Positions 34,401-45,411 of a stretch of DNA of 64,000 nucleotides are shown one piece after another. Positions within the stretch are counted from its first letter, which is position 1. Each line of letters starts with the position of its first letter. The DNA comes from Phoma sp. XZ068 (taxonomy: Eukaryota; Ascomycota; Dothideomycetes; Pleosporales; Didymellaceae): NCBI GenBank assembly GCA_004835665.1, contig RBKR01000020.1, forward strand, positions 1,139,261-1,203,260, read 5' to 3'. A program made the translations under genes and the position numbers. The notes beneath the pieces were generated by a model. The model had not been told where the DNA came from. It searched no databases and saw only the letters and a list, made by a program, of their open reading frames with translations.

Positions 34401-37400
34401 TAGCTTTGAACGCTCTGAGGACCAGACATTTGGACAGGCTGTGCAAGATGCGAGGGATCGCGCTCACAGTGCAATTAAACATTCTGCTTTGCCATTTGAC
34501 GTGCTTCTGGACGAGCTCAGCGTACCTCGATCAGCCGCATGGAGCCCTGTATTCCAAATCTACATGGACTATCGCCTGGTGGTTAAAGAGCAAGCGAAAA
34601 AGACCTGGCTCAATTGCAAGATTGATGAAGAGACTTGGCATACGGCTCGACATGGCTACGACGTTCTTGTGGAGGTAATGGACAATCCACATGGCGCAAC
34701 GATCGCAATACATGTTCAGCAAGCATTGTATACCAAACAGGCAGCGGAACTGCTTGCTAGAAGTTACGCCAATGTTTTAAAACAAGTCGCAGATGCAGGG
34801 GGTGACCTTAAAACAAATCGCTTGGAAAAGTGGAATGCAGATGATGTTCAAACCGCCCTGAGCATCGGAAAAGGTGATAGCGAGATTACAACCCCAAGTT
34901 GCTGACGTGTAGCTAACTGTAATGCCTTTCAGGTCCCGACATGGCACTAGAGTGGCCTCCGATAATCACTGGCAAAGTCGATGACATCATCGCCGAAAGC
35001 GCCAACAATATCGCATTAAGAGATGCTTACGGACGGTCGCTCACATATCGAGCCATGCATGAGCGGGTTGAAGAGATTGCAGCGTCTATCGAGACGTATA
35101 TGCCCGAGCCTGGAGGCAAGCAAGCCATTGTCGGCGTCTTCCAGCTACCTTCCATCGACGTTGTCTGTTCAATTCTCGCCATCTGGCGCCTTGGCGCAAT
35201 CTACATGCCACTCGATCTCATCATTGGCACTGCTCGATTGCAATCCAATGTTCGAGCAACCCAGCCGGCTGTTATTTTAACAGACCAACACACGGACCGA
35301 CGGTTGGCAGAGATTGATGAAACCGGGAAAATTGCAACCATAAATGTGTCTGAAGACTTGCAAGCCACCTCGACCGATACAAAGCAAGCAAGGAACATTC
35401 CGCACGCAGACTCTACGGCTTACATTTTATTCACCAGTGGATCCACAGGCGAGCCCAAGGGTATTGTCGTCAAGCACTCGGGTCTGCGAGCTTACCTGGA
35501 AGGACTGCACCGCACGTGGGACATTCGCGACAAGGCCAGCGTCGTTCTGCAGCAGTCGCCGTTGGGGTTTGATCCCTCTATAATTCAAACTTTCGCAGCG
35601 CTTTGCACTGGAGGATGTCTGATTGTCGTGCCCGCTGACATCCGCGGAGATCCAGTTGAGATAGCAAACCTGATGGTAGAGCATAGAGTAACCTTGACTC
35701 ACGCCACGCCGTCCGAATACGATATGTGGTTCCGTTTCGCAGGCAACACATTGCGACGATGCAATACCTGGAAGGCAGCATGGTACGCTGGTGAGCCTGC
35801 TACCCCCTCACTTCTTGACGACTTCCGTAGCATGATGGACGACATCCCTGGCATTCGCGTATTCAACTGCTATGGTGCGACTGAGACGTCGATTGCTGGC
35901 GTCGAAGGTGAAGCAGACCTTCACGATCTTGCAGTCCAAGTCCCAGTTCCAGGTCGCCCATTACCTAACTATGCATGCTACATTGTGGATGAGGACTTGA
36001 AGCCTCAGCCCATCGGAGTCCCTGGAGAAATTGTCTTCGCCGGGCTGGGCGTTGCAGGGAACAGTTATCTCCATCGTCCAGACCTTACATCGAAAGCATT
36101 TTACGAGGACCATCTAAGCGCATCGGATCAGCATGGTTGGAACAGAATATACCGTACGGGCGACCGAGGACTGCTTGATGAGCATGGCAATATCACAGTT
36201 CATGGCAGAACCGCCGGCGACACCCAAGTGAAACTGCGAGGTTTCAGGATTGAGTTGACGGAAATCGAACGTGTCATGATGCAAGAAGCAGGTGGAGAAT
36301 TGAGGAATGCTGTTGTTACAATGCGTCGAGATGAGGAGCGCGAACAGTTCCTCGTAGCCCATGTTCTCTTCGAAGGCATTCGTTATATCTCGGATGAGGC
36401 ACGTACCAAGTTCATTGACGGTATGATGATGAAGCTACGCCTTCGGCTGCCTCCTTACATGTGCCCAGCCACGATCATTGCGGTCGGTGGGATGCCGCTG
36501 AACTCCCATGGGAAATTGGATCGCAAAAAGGTGCAAGAACTACCACTTGCACAGGTGGACTCATCGCCGGCTCCGCAGCTAGGCAGTCTGACCACAACTG
36601 AGAAACGTCTTGTTCGGTTGTGGAAATCGATACTGCCGCCTTGGAGTTTCACAGCTGAGGTGAACCGCGACGTAGACTTCTTCGCCGCCGGTGGTAACTC
36701 ACTACTACTTGTAAAGCTGCAAGCACTCATCAGGAAAGAGTTTAACGACGCGCCTAGATTGGTAATGCTGATAAATTCTGCCCAACTCGGTCCCATGGCA
36801 TCGCTCCTCGACGCTGTCATGGACGACGTTGATTGGGACGCAGAAATTAGTGTGCAGTTTGATAGTAGTCACAAGCTGGCAACCGCGAGGGCAAAAGACG
36901 ATGACAGATTAGTGATTGTCCTTACTGGAAGCACTGGATCCTTGGGTCAGCACATCCTTCAAGTGCTTGTGATGAACCCTCAAGTAAAAACAATCGTCTG
37001 TCTAGTGCGCATGATGGAAGGGCGCGATTTGCAAACGCTATTTTCGTTTAAAAGCGACAAGATTCAAGTCATAGAAGCTGATCTACCATCTCTACCACAA
37101 GACGACATTCTCTCTGAGGCCGACTGCATCTTGCATTGCGCAGCAGACCGAAACTTCTGGGATGGCTACGATGCTCTGAGACCCATCAACGTTGACGCTG
37201 CAAAAGCACTAGTCAGAATTAGCATTCGCACCGGTGCAGCCTTGCATGTACTCAGCTCGGGTGCTGTGGAGGCATATGAAGACGACGACAATAAGGGTGT
37301 TCCATTGTCTCGGCCTTCTCCCAAGGCCGGTTATGTCTCAACCAAATGGGTTATGGAGAGATACCTCAAACGCGTCGCGCGTCAGGCTGCGATTCCCATC

Positions 37401-37853
37401 ACGGCTCACCGACCCACACAGACCCGCTTGAGCGAGGAACAGAACAACACAAATTTCGAGGGCGCTGTCGCTGAAGACATGGTCTTAATCTCGAGGCAGC
37501 TAGGATACCGACCGGACTTTACCAACTTGAGCGGCACAATAGATGTCGCACGGCTGAAAGAGGTTGCAACTGCCATAGCACAGTCGGCCACCTCACGATC
37601 CAGTTCTCACACAGACAAAATGACTGTGATAGAACATCCAGGTTCGGCACGGATTTCGATTGAGGGTCTGGCTTCACGCACCAGTGCACTGCTGCAGCAT
37701 CGCAGAAACCAACCTGTCGCCGAGATGCCCACAAAGTCCGCTCTGTTGTGGGTTGGAGATGCAAAACGTACTGGGCTATTCGAGTGGTTCTTTACAGCAC
37801 AAGACGTGACCATGCAGGATAAGAATGGGAATCGCGTCGTCACAAAACGCTAA
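25498..37853 (+). CDS. Hybrid PKS-NRPS, 4,011 aa, cluster backbone enzyme
   Basis: Builds a reduced, C-methylated polyketide and joins it to one amino acid. Six exons were resolved: 25498-25835, 25892-26205, 26271-26706, 26770-26975, 27053-34873 and 34933-37853, with introns of 56, 65, 63, 77 and 59 nt. Domains: KS (DTACSSS, Cys184), AT (GHSSGE, Ser646), DH (HALQGQTVFP, His976), C-MT (EVGAGTGG, about 1427), degenerate ER, KR (GMTGDLG about 2125, Tyr2264), ACP (GADSIMA, Ser2440), C (HHISMDG, His2714), A (TSGSTGEPKG about 3205), T (GGNSLLL, Ser3628) and R (TGSTGSLG from 3703, Tyr3839-x3-Lys3843). The last intron sits between C and A; unspliced, the gene looks like two proteins. The kept Tyr and Lys fit reductive release as an aldehyde, but Dieckmann release to a tetramate cannot be excluded by eye. 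Confidence 0.96.
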
Positions 37854-38060
37854 GTAGGGTGTTCTACGTGGCTCTACGTCTAATAGTTTACTATAGTAGC
37901 TATCTTTCTTATAATATTTAAGATCTAGTTATTCCTTTTCTTTTATTACTTAACAATATACTATTGTAGTAGAATAGAGTTAAAGTACCTTATACTAACT
38001 TAGAGTACGTTAACTAAGTATATATATAATATTAAAGATTATATAATATAAATATAATAG

Positions 38061-38166
38061 GTACTTCTTATATTACCTAAAGTAGCTAGTTTTTAATAAT
38101 ATAAGCTATAAGAATATTAGATTATAGAAGAGTATTATAGTTAAGTAATTTATAATTTAGTACTTT
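38061..38166 (+). repeat. Direct repeat, copy 1 of 2
   Basis: About 106 bp starting GTACTTCTTATATTACC. It matches 38706-38813 almost throughout. Differences include CTT to TTT, TAGTTTTT versus TAGTCCTT and TAATTT versus TAGGTT, which are mostly transitions of the RIP type. Confidence 0.85.
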
Positions 38167-38705
38167 ATTATTAAAGTTATACTAAGTAAAGCTTAGATAC
38201 TTACTATTAGATATATAGCTTATAGAAGTTTAATACTTATACTTCTATACTTAGGTAGAGTATACCTACTAGAGTTACCTCTATATAGGGTAACTAGAGT
38301 ATATAAAGCTAAGTTTACCTATTTATTATAAGGTAGTAAATAGTTTACTATTAATTAACTTTATTTAAAACTATTATAGTTCTACCTACTTATATTAATA
38401 CTTTTCTCTTTAGTACCTCTAGCTATTAGGCCTAATATTCTATTTATTTTCTTTACTAGAGAGTAGATTATAGTATTATAAAATAAGTAACTAATTAAGC
38501 CTTATTATAGAGAAGCTTACTCTAGAACTACTAGAAGTATTATTTTCTATTATAATAAGAAAGTTCTCTATATTAAGAATAGTAAAAACTTAGAATATAA
38601 TACTAAGAGATAATTAACTTATTATCTTTTTAAATATAATAAATAAGGTATAAGGCTTACTTATTTAAGTAAGTAGACTCTTTAATAAGTTATAGTAGTA
38701 TAACA

Positions 38706-38813
38706 AGTACTTTTTATATTACCTAAAGTAGCTAGTCCTTAATAATATAAGCTATAAGAATATTAGATTATAGAAGAGTATTATAGTTAAGTAGGTTATA
38801 ATTAAGTACTTTA
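38706..38813 (+). repeat. Direct repeat, copy 2 of 2
   Basis: Partner of 38061-38166, 645 bp downstream in the same orientation. It retains some C and G bases that are T and A in copy 1, and copy 1 keeps one C lost here, so both copies decayed independently. Confidence 0.85.
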
Positions 38814-39477
38814 TATAGAATATTAATACTAATAGGTATAAATAATATATACTAAAAAGATTATAATCTTAACTATAAAGATACTAACTATCTATCTTAA
38901 AGTACTTATATATATAATAATTCTTAGAGTTAGTAAGGTTAGTTATATAAAACTCTACTAACCTACTAACTAGTTATATATCTAGGTTATAATTAGCCTC
39001 TAACTCTAGGTTATAATCTTTATTATAACTATACTATACTTCTATATCCTTTATTTTATACCTTAACACCTTGTTTTCCCTTATAGGTTCTAGTATCTTT
39101 ATTCTTTCTAGAATATCTATAACAAGTAGCCTATAGAGGCCTAGAATACTCTAGTAGTAGATAGTATAGAATAAGAGCTATAGTATTAGGGAAGGTTATA
39201 CTTAATATAAAGTATAGTATATTAGTTAAGGTCTATTTAATAAGCCTAATAGCCTATTAAGATTAGCCTTTAATTATATAACTTATTCTACTCTAGTAAC
39301 CTAATAGCTTATTAGGCCCTAGCTAGAGCACTATATATAAAACTATACTTTAATCTACTATATATCTCCTCTACCTAAAGAGCTTAGCTCTATTAAGCTT
39401 CTTCTTTAAGAGCCTTAAGCTCTCCTCTCTTTTTACTAACTACTATTCCTACTATGCCTATACACCTCCTTAATTAC

Positions 39478-39880
39478 CTTCTCTAACAACTCTATATTTA
39501 CTAGTCTTAATAACTACTTAGGTCCCCTTAGGCTAGAGCTAGGTATCTCTTACCTTAAGCGCTGTTGTACGTATCTCTTACTTTAAGCACTACTGCCTTA
39601 CTGCCTAAGTATTACCCTCTAATACCTTGTATTTACTAGACTTAATAGCTTACTCAAGCAGCTATAAGCTACTTATATTTGTGCTAAATATTTCTTACTT
39701 TAAGCGCTGCAGCAAGTGTCTCTTGCTTTAAGCACTGCTGCCCTAGTGCTTGTATATCCCTCTAATTAGCTTATGTTTACTAGCCTTAGTAACCTATTCT
39801 AGCTCTTATATAAATGCTTTAAGCTAATTGCCTCTTACTTTAAGCGCTGCAGCTTTACTGCCTCTTTCTGTCTATTAGTG
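39478..39880 (+). repeat. Three diverged tandem copies of a ~135-145-bp unit
   Basis: A core of the form TTTACTAGNCTTAATA recurs at 39496, 39631 and 39775 (steps of 135 and 144 bp). Each unit also carries one or two copies of a TCTTACTTTAAGCGCTGC-like motif, at about 39547, 39575, 39686, 39719 and 39834. The copies are diverged. The origin is unknown and could be the LTR or internal part of an old element. Confidence 0.65.
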
Positions 39881-39895
39881 AGTGTGGTCTACGCG

Positions 39896-40219
39896 CTAGT
39901 ATTGCCCTGTCTTCCTGTGCGCGATCCATTGTTGAAGGAAGCATGAAACATCCTTCCTATGAACGATTGTATTCCTCAGACTGTGAGTTTTATTGAGGTG
40001 CTTCCGAAATTCTCCCCAATTGACTGTAAGCCAGATACAATGTGGGCAGCTGACCCCCCTTACAGGAGCCGCCAGGAACAGCAACACCCGGCTGTCGTTT
40101 GGAAGTGGGACGATGTTCGAGTCTTCCTGCGCTACGGGAAGATGTTTGTATCGGCGAAGTATAGCTGTGGATAGCCTGCTGCTGATGTTGTGATGTTGTT
40201 GGAGATGATTGGGGAGCAC
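39896..40219 (-). pseudogene. Relic of an OrsD/TLH-type zinc-finger protein
   Basis: A 107-codon frame containing CPHC, then twelve residues, then HLNKTH, that is C-x2-C-x12-H-x4-H. The spacing and surrounding residues resemble the finger in the N-terminus of the telomere-linked helicase at 55343 (CKEC, eleven residues, HLQKQH) and the OrsD (DUF3505) family often found with such helicases. The remainder of a full-length protein is absent, and the frame is flanked by AT-rich repeat DNA and a Copia fragment. It is read as a fragment of an older subtelomeric gene; a small functional gene is less likely. Confidence 0.5.
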
Positions 40220-40902
40220 CTTTTGGGGAATGGCGCTTCTGCAGAGTGTGCAAAACAGATAGCCATGTGATGGCAGATAGGAAATGATGTCTGGCGTTTC
40301 CCTCGCTTCTACCTAAAAGCAAGCAGTCAATCAATCTGAGGATACTGGCATAGTTGCCCGCCTACCTGCCTCAGCGAGAAGAGAAAGGGGGTTTGGAAGG
40401 CCAGACTGCAACGTGCAGCAGCTAGGATTGACAGGATGTCCTGTATAGATTTTCCACGTACGAGACATGGACTAGAATCAGTGCTTCCGCCCCGTGGTTG
40501 CAGCAGTTGCAACAGATGGGAGGTTCAGCACGACAGTGGAGTCAAGATGGCTCAAAGGGGTAAGTGCAGGGGTAGGTACCTACACTATAGAGAAGATACC
40601 TACGCTATAGAGAAGGTGCCCGCGCTATAGAGGTGCCTACGCTACGTAAATAGACGGGCCTAAAATACTCCTAAGAGTTAGAAACTAAGACGTTCTATAA
40701 GGACGATACGACATAGGAAGAGAATCCGCGCACTTAGAAAACCAGATACTACTAAGGAAGGAAGGTCGTGGATGCGTACCCGACACTACCTCCAACTCCT
40801 CTACCTGTGGCCTTGCTAGTTCAAAGAGAGGTGAGCAACGAGGACACTACGAACATGTCCACCCAACCAACATCAATGAGCAGTCCATGAGCCGCTGCAT
40901 TC
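40220..40902. other. Spacer between zinc-finger relic and Copia fragment
   Basis: Apart from the minisatellite at 40575-40648 no gene is supported. The part from about 40660 may be decayed upstream polyprotein of the Copia element. Confidence 0.4.
40575..40648 (+). repeat. 20-bp minisatellite, 3.5 copies
   Basis: Units of the form GGTACCTAC-ACTATAGAGAA occur at 40575, 40595 and 40615, with a partial unit from 40633. They differ by a few substitutions, mostly transitions. Confidence 0.8.
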
Positions 40903-42620
40903 ATGGCAGGCACCGAATCAGGACACATCGGCCAACACGACGGAAAGCCGATCGATAAGGCTCAGGTGAAGAGACTGCTGTCCAAAGGGATCAAGCCTCA
41001 CCGCAACCAGCTACCGCCACTTCTATCGGCGCATTCCAAGCTGGAGGATCATCCGCTATACGAACTGTTCAAGGAAGCAGAAAAGACTCACCTCCAAAGC
41101 CACCAACAAATGAAGTCATGGACTGAAGTCCAAGCATCGCCCGTGAAACGAGCAGGGCATCAGATCCTAGACTGTATGTGGGTATACACCTACAAACTCG
41201 ACAAGCACCACCGCCTCATCAAGTGCAAGGCAAGACTGGTGGTACGAGGAGACCAACAACGCAACGTCACCTCCCAAGACACATACGCAGCAACACTGGC
41301 AGGACGTTCTTTCTGAATGCTCATGGCAATAGCCGCTAAGTTCGATCTGGAACTGAAGCATTACGACGTCGCGAACGCCTTTTTACACGCTGCAATCGAC
41401 CGAGAAATATGCATGAGGATGCCAAGATGGTACCAGAAACCCGGCACTCTACTGAAAGTGCAGAAGGCACTACACGGGCTCCGGATATCACCGCTACTAT
41501 GGCAGAAGGAGTTCACTGCAACTCTCGTCTCCACAGGGTTCTAACAAATACCACAGGAACCATGCTGCATGATTAAGGACGGGGTTATTATCTTCTTCTA
41601 TGTGGACGACATCATCGCGTACCACTCGAATCAAGAATTAGAGGCCCTGAAGGCCATTAACCGGATCAGAGAAAAATATCTCTGCACAGGAGGAGACGAC
41701 TTGCAGTGGTTTCTCGGCGTAGAGGTCACGCGCAATCGCCAGCGAAAGACTATTCAGCTATCCCAAGCCGCCTACGTCGATAAGGTTAGTCAACTCATCA
41801 ACCACCAAAGTGTAAGGCATGATACGCCAATGTCAAGCCTTAAACTCCTACCACGAGACGGACTTGCAGCACCAGCTGAAGTCAATAAGTACCAGCGCAA
41901 GATTGGATCTCTGCTGTTTGCAGCAGTTACTACACGACCAGACATCGCCTTCGCAAAATCGCGCCTTGCTCGGTTCCTAGTTAGTCCAAGCAACGAGCAT
42001 CAAGAGGCAGCAGACCGGGTACTACTTTACCTGAAGAAATCATCAAACCTAGCTCTCGAGTTTAGGAGAGGCGAAGGTTTTGAAGTCGCAAGTGATGCGT
42101 CATTTACAGACAATACCCTTGACTGGAAGAGCTTACAAGGCTACGCCATCAAACTGTTCGGCGGTCTTGTGACCTAGAAAGCAAGCAAACAAGATACTGT
42201 TACCACCTCAACCACGGAAGCAGAACTACTAGCGCTATCTTAGGTAGCCAAGGAAGCTATTCTTACGTCGCGATTACTGAAGGAGCTTCAGATCAATCTC
42301 AGCGACCCGACAATCATAATCAAATGCGACAACAAACAGACCATTCGACTGGTGACAGAGGACGTAGCCAAGCTCCAAACAAAACTTCGGCACATTAACA
42401 TACACCATCACTCGTTACGACAAGAAGTCACCAGAAAGATAATCAAGATAGAGTACGTACCGTCTGACAACATGATAGCAGATTAATTTACAAAGGCACT
42501 GCCAGCCAACAAATGGGCCAATTTTCTTGATCAATTGGGACTTGTCGAGCGAACAGAAGCTCCTCTGAGGGAAGCTAGACTGGAGTCGTTGCAGGAGCAG
42601 CTGGAGGGCCTGATATTGTA
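40903..42620 (+). mobile_element. Truncated Ty1/Copia retrotransposon (RT-RNase H relic)
   Basis: Remains of a Copia polyprotein. The reverse transcriptase part shows KARLVVRGDQQ, YDVANAFLHAAIDREI, LHGLRISPLLWQKEF and the active-site FYVDDII. The RNase H part shows SDASFTDNTLDWKS, STTEAELLALS and CDNKQTIRLV, followed by the C-terminal FTKALPANK. It is interrupted by stops at 41314, 41542, 42175, 42241 and 42484, all in one reading frame, so decay was by point mutation without frameshift, as RIP produces. Gag, protease, integrase and a 5' LTR are not seen. The element cannot be autonomous. Confidence 0.92.
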
Positions 42621-42667
42621 AGAGCTAATCAACCGGCTTGCGTAGCTTGCAAGGAGACTTCCAAGCT

Positions 42668-43015
42668 GAGGGGGGGTATCAGATAGAAGGCGTCGGAGCA
42701 ATGGGTTAGGCAATCAACCTGCTAAGAAAGGCGCAGGGGACTCCACCGAACGCGAATAAGACGCTGTACGCACCTCTTAGAAAGCAGACAGAACACGATA
42801 CACACAATCATCAACAACCATCATTTCTATACAATATCTCATTCATCTGACACAAGTCGTAATTAGTCTATCGCGCTATCTATCAAATGCGCGCTATATC
42901 TAGTCGTTGTATCTAACAACTATATAGAAGTATAGGTTACTTTGTTCGTCCAACGATCCTGAAAATGTAATTATACTACATTCATCTTCTCTTCTATTCT
43001 TTATTGCATTAACTA
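42668..43015 (+). repeat. Candidate polypurine tract and solo 3' LTR of the Copia relic
   Basis: A purine tract, GAGGGGGGG, lies at 42668-42676, directly after the polyprotein end, where a Copia polypurine tract belongs. The following sequence starts TATCAG, which could be a TG start mutated to TA. The right end is not defined, because no upstream copy is available for comparison; it must lie before or at the decarboxylase stop codon (43026-43024). Confidence 0.45.
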
Positions 43016-43023
43016 CTAAACAT

Positions 43024-44765
43024 TTAATACATCGCAGGACTGATATCCGGGGGGTATAATCCTCCAACGCAATTGTCCAGATCTACTATAAATCGATCCA
43101 GGATATGTTGTTTCATATCGGGCCTAATAACTATACGGAGTACTCCAAGTGGTCCACCGAAGAGGGGTATGTTGCAGTCTTTTGTACTTTTAGCTCTTCC
43201 ATCATCTATGTTTACAGAAGCGTACCTACAAGGAACAGAATATCCAAAATTGCGAAGGCATTCCGAGATGACAGAAAGTTGTGCTCTAGGATTTGAGGAC
43301 AGAAAGCCCTCGCTGAAGGTGAATGCGACTACAGGTAGTCCAGAGGAATTGTTTTGTATCTGGTTATGAGTTTTGGATACATTGGCCGTGTTTCCATGGA
43401 CATGCTGGCGAATACGTAAGGGATCTGGTGTGCGAGTACCGTTGGTGATTTGTTTCGTTTCTTCGCACCTGGGAATATTTGTGATACACGTGAACCTCCC
43501 AGAGTATTCCAGGATGATACTTAGGTCCCTGGCACGGATCATGCAGTCTTGGATAATTTCTGCAGAACCATCGAATCCGTTTCGAACGAAGTTGTAATAC
43601 TGTAGGACCACCTGAAAACTTGGTTTAGAAAAGCTCATGGTCCAGGACTGATACATTTGATCGAGGTATTCAACATCAAATATCATTTCCCGAGGAATGC
43701 AACTCTTGTCGCGCCACACGATCTGTGAGAGAATCAGCCGATACTCTCTCGAATCAGTGTATTGCGGCTACACACCCATCCAAGCGAGGTTGGGACTTGG
43801 CCAAATTTATGACTAGATGTATTGATGGAATGGACTCTCTTGAGTTTGAAATCCCTTGATATGTTTGAGTTGCGTGATACGTGCAGAATGATAAAAAGCG
43901 AGGAAAGCTCACCATGTCAAGTACGATTGAACAAAGGGCGCCACCAGCCCTCCAGAAGCAGCGTCGACATGAATCGGGATATCCAGCCCTTTTTGCGAAT
44001 GTAAATCATCAAGGGCGGACGAAAGTTGTTGAACAGGCTCATAGTGACCGGTGTAGGTGCTCCCAAGAACAGCAACTATCCCAACTGTATTGATTGAGAT
44101 CACAAAAGGCACTACTACAGATTTGGTATAATTTACTTACTAGTGTTTTCATCGGCCATCGCAGCAGCATCCTGGGTATCCATAACATACCCTGCCTCCT
44201 GTGTGACTGGAAGTATTCGTGCCTCAACATCGAAGTACTGAGAGAACTTGGCACAGACCACGTGAGCAATAGAACTGAAGATTATGTTTGGCTGAGATAT
44301 GTCAGCTCCTTCTTCACGTTTTTTTCTTAGCCACTGCTTCTTCATAGCCAGGCATCCAAGCATGAGAGCTTCAGAGGAGCCTGTCGTAGCATTGCCAACT
44401 GGTCTCTCTCCATTTTCTCCACCATTCCAGAGTGCTGCAAGGATATTTGCACACTCCCGATGAATCCTTACAACATCAGCTAACATTCCAAAACTACCCT
44501 TATTTTGGACCTACGCACTTCGTGATACCCTTATACTCGTGTTGATTTGACATGTTCTTCCGCAACGTTTCGAATAATAAATCGACCGGCAGTTCATCAA
44601 AACTAGTGGTAGAGAATCTTAAGATGAAGTTATTAACGGGAATGACACAGAAATAGTGTCAACTCACGTAGCGAGGTTAAGCTTTGGATCAAGATCTTCA
44701 TCAAGAAATGATTCCACAATGCGTCTTGCGGCTTCAGCTGGGACGCCTGACATTGGCATGGCCAT
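43024..44765 (-). CDS. Glutamate-decarboxylase-like PLP enzyme
   Basis: Group II PLP decarboxylase, expected to decarboxylate glutamate, aspartate or a related acidic amino acid. Six exons were resolved: 44765-44668, 44617-44529, 44479-44141, 44084-43913, 43854-43776 and 43722-43024, with introns of 49-58 nt, giving 491 aa. Splicing restores DENTIGIVAVLGSTYTGHYEP, the PLP-ring motif HVDAASGG (residues 214-221) and INTSSHKFG with the Schiff-base Lys249, then LGWIVWRDK. GADs usually have SGHK where this has SSHK. A block of about 39 residues (344-382, bases 43470-43354) has no counterpart in the GADs I know and could not be removed as an intron in frame. The start at 44765 is the first of several ATGs; a short upstream exon is possible. 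The Copia LTR ends at its stop codon. Confidence 0.87.
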
Positions 44766-45411
44766 CACGATGATGAGAAAACGGGGTTGGAACTTCCCTA
44801 GCCTGTCACAGGTTTAAACACGACAAATATAGGAAGTGCATACGCTTCTAGCGCAGTAAAGGGTCATACTATCTACCGAGTCTGCTCACTTGTCTGACTC
44901 GTAGCCGCCCAGTCCTCTGCGCTGTAAACCCCTCAAAAGGCTAGTGCATCTTTTGGCTATCATCAAAGCATGGAACACTCATTGTTGAACTGGTGCTCTC
45001 TTTGCCAGTCATTGCATCGCGGAAGCTCGGCCTCACATGGCTGGCCTTGGCAGCCATTTCGACATGAGAGGCACTAAAATCCGGTCCGTTGAGCACACCA
45101 ATCGGATAGTGCGGAAATGACTATACTTACTGTCATGTGGATTTTGTTGACTTTGACGTATGGAATATAAGGGGCATGCATGCATCCGAGTTGCCCGTGC
45201 TAGCATCGAATTATGTATCTTGTAGATTGCACACTTAGGAACCCGATAACTTCATTTTCAAACGACTAATGCAACCGGGGGGAAGCTTACCATGTCCATC
45301 TTGACGACAAGACACAACATGCTTCCCATCCCTCCTGTAATGCGGCCTTTCTCCCCCATCCCCCGCGCTCTAATACGAATGCACATGCCCTCCTTCCAGC
45401 TCCATGAACTC
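44766..45411. other. Intergenic, promoter of the decarboxylase
   Basis: A 646-bp spacer between two tandem minus-strand genes. No additional gene was seen. Confidence 0.45.

Larger units (their letters stand above)
37854..39895. repeat. AT-rich, RIP-like repeat block
   Basis: About 2 kb of very AT-rich DNA dense in TA dinucleotides, with no frame longer than noise. Where internal copies can be compared, the differences are mainly C-to-T and G-to-A, as expected from repeat-induced point mutation of an old transposon. The block begins directly after the PKS-NRPS stop codon and forms the right border of that cluster. Confidence 0.85.

Noticed and set aside
25498..37853. Two separate genes, a PKS and an NRPS
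   Set aside because: A GT-AG intron at 34874-34932 restores a single frame through the C/A linker, and the first ORF has a C domain but no A domain.
43381..43450. Possible tRNA or tRNA-derived SINE on the plus strand inside the decarboxylase
   Set aside because: GGTGTGCGAGTACC only loosely resembles a B box, and no cloverleaf could be folded by eye.
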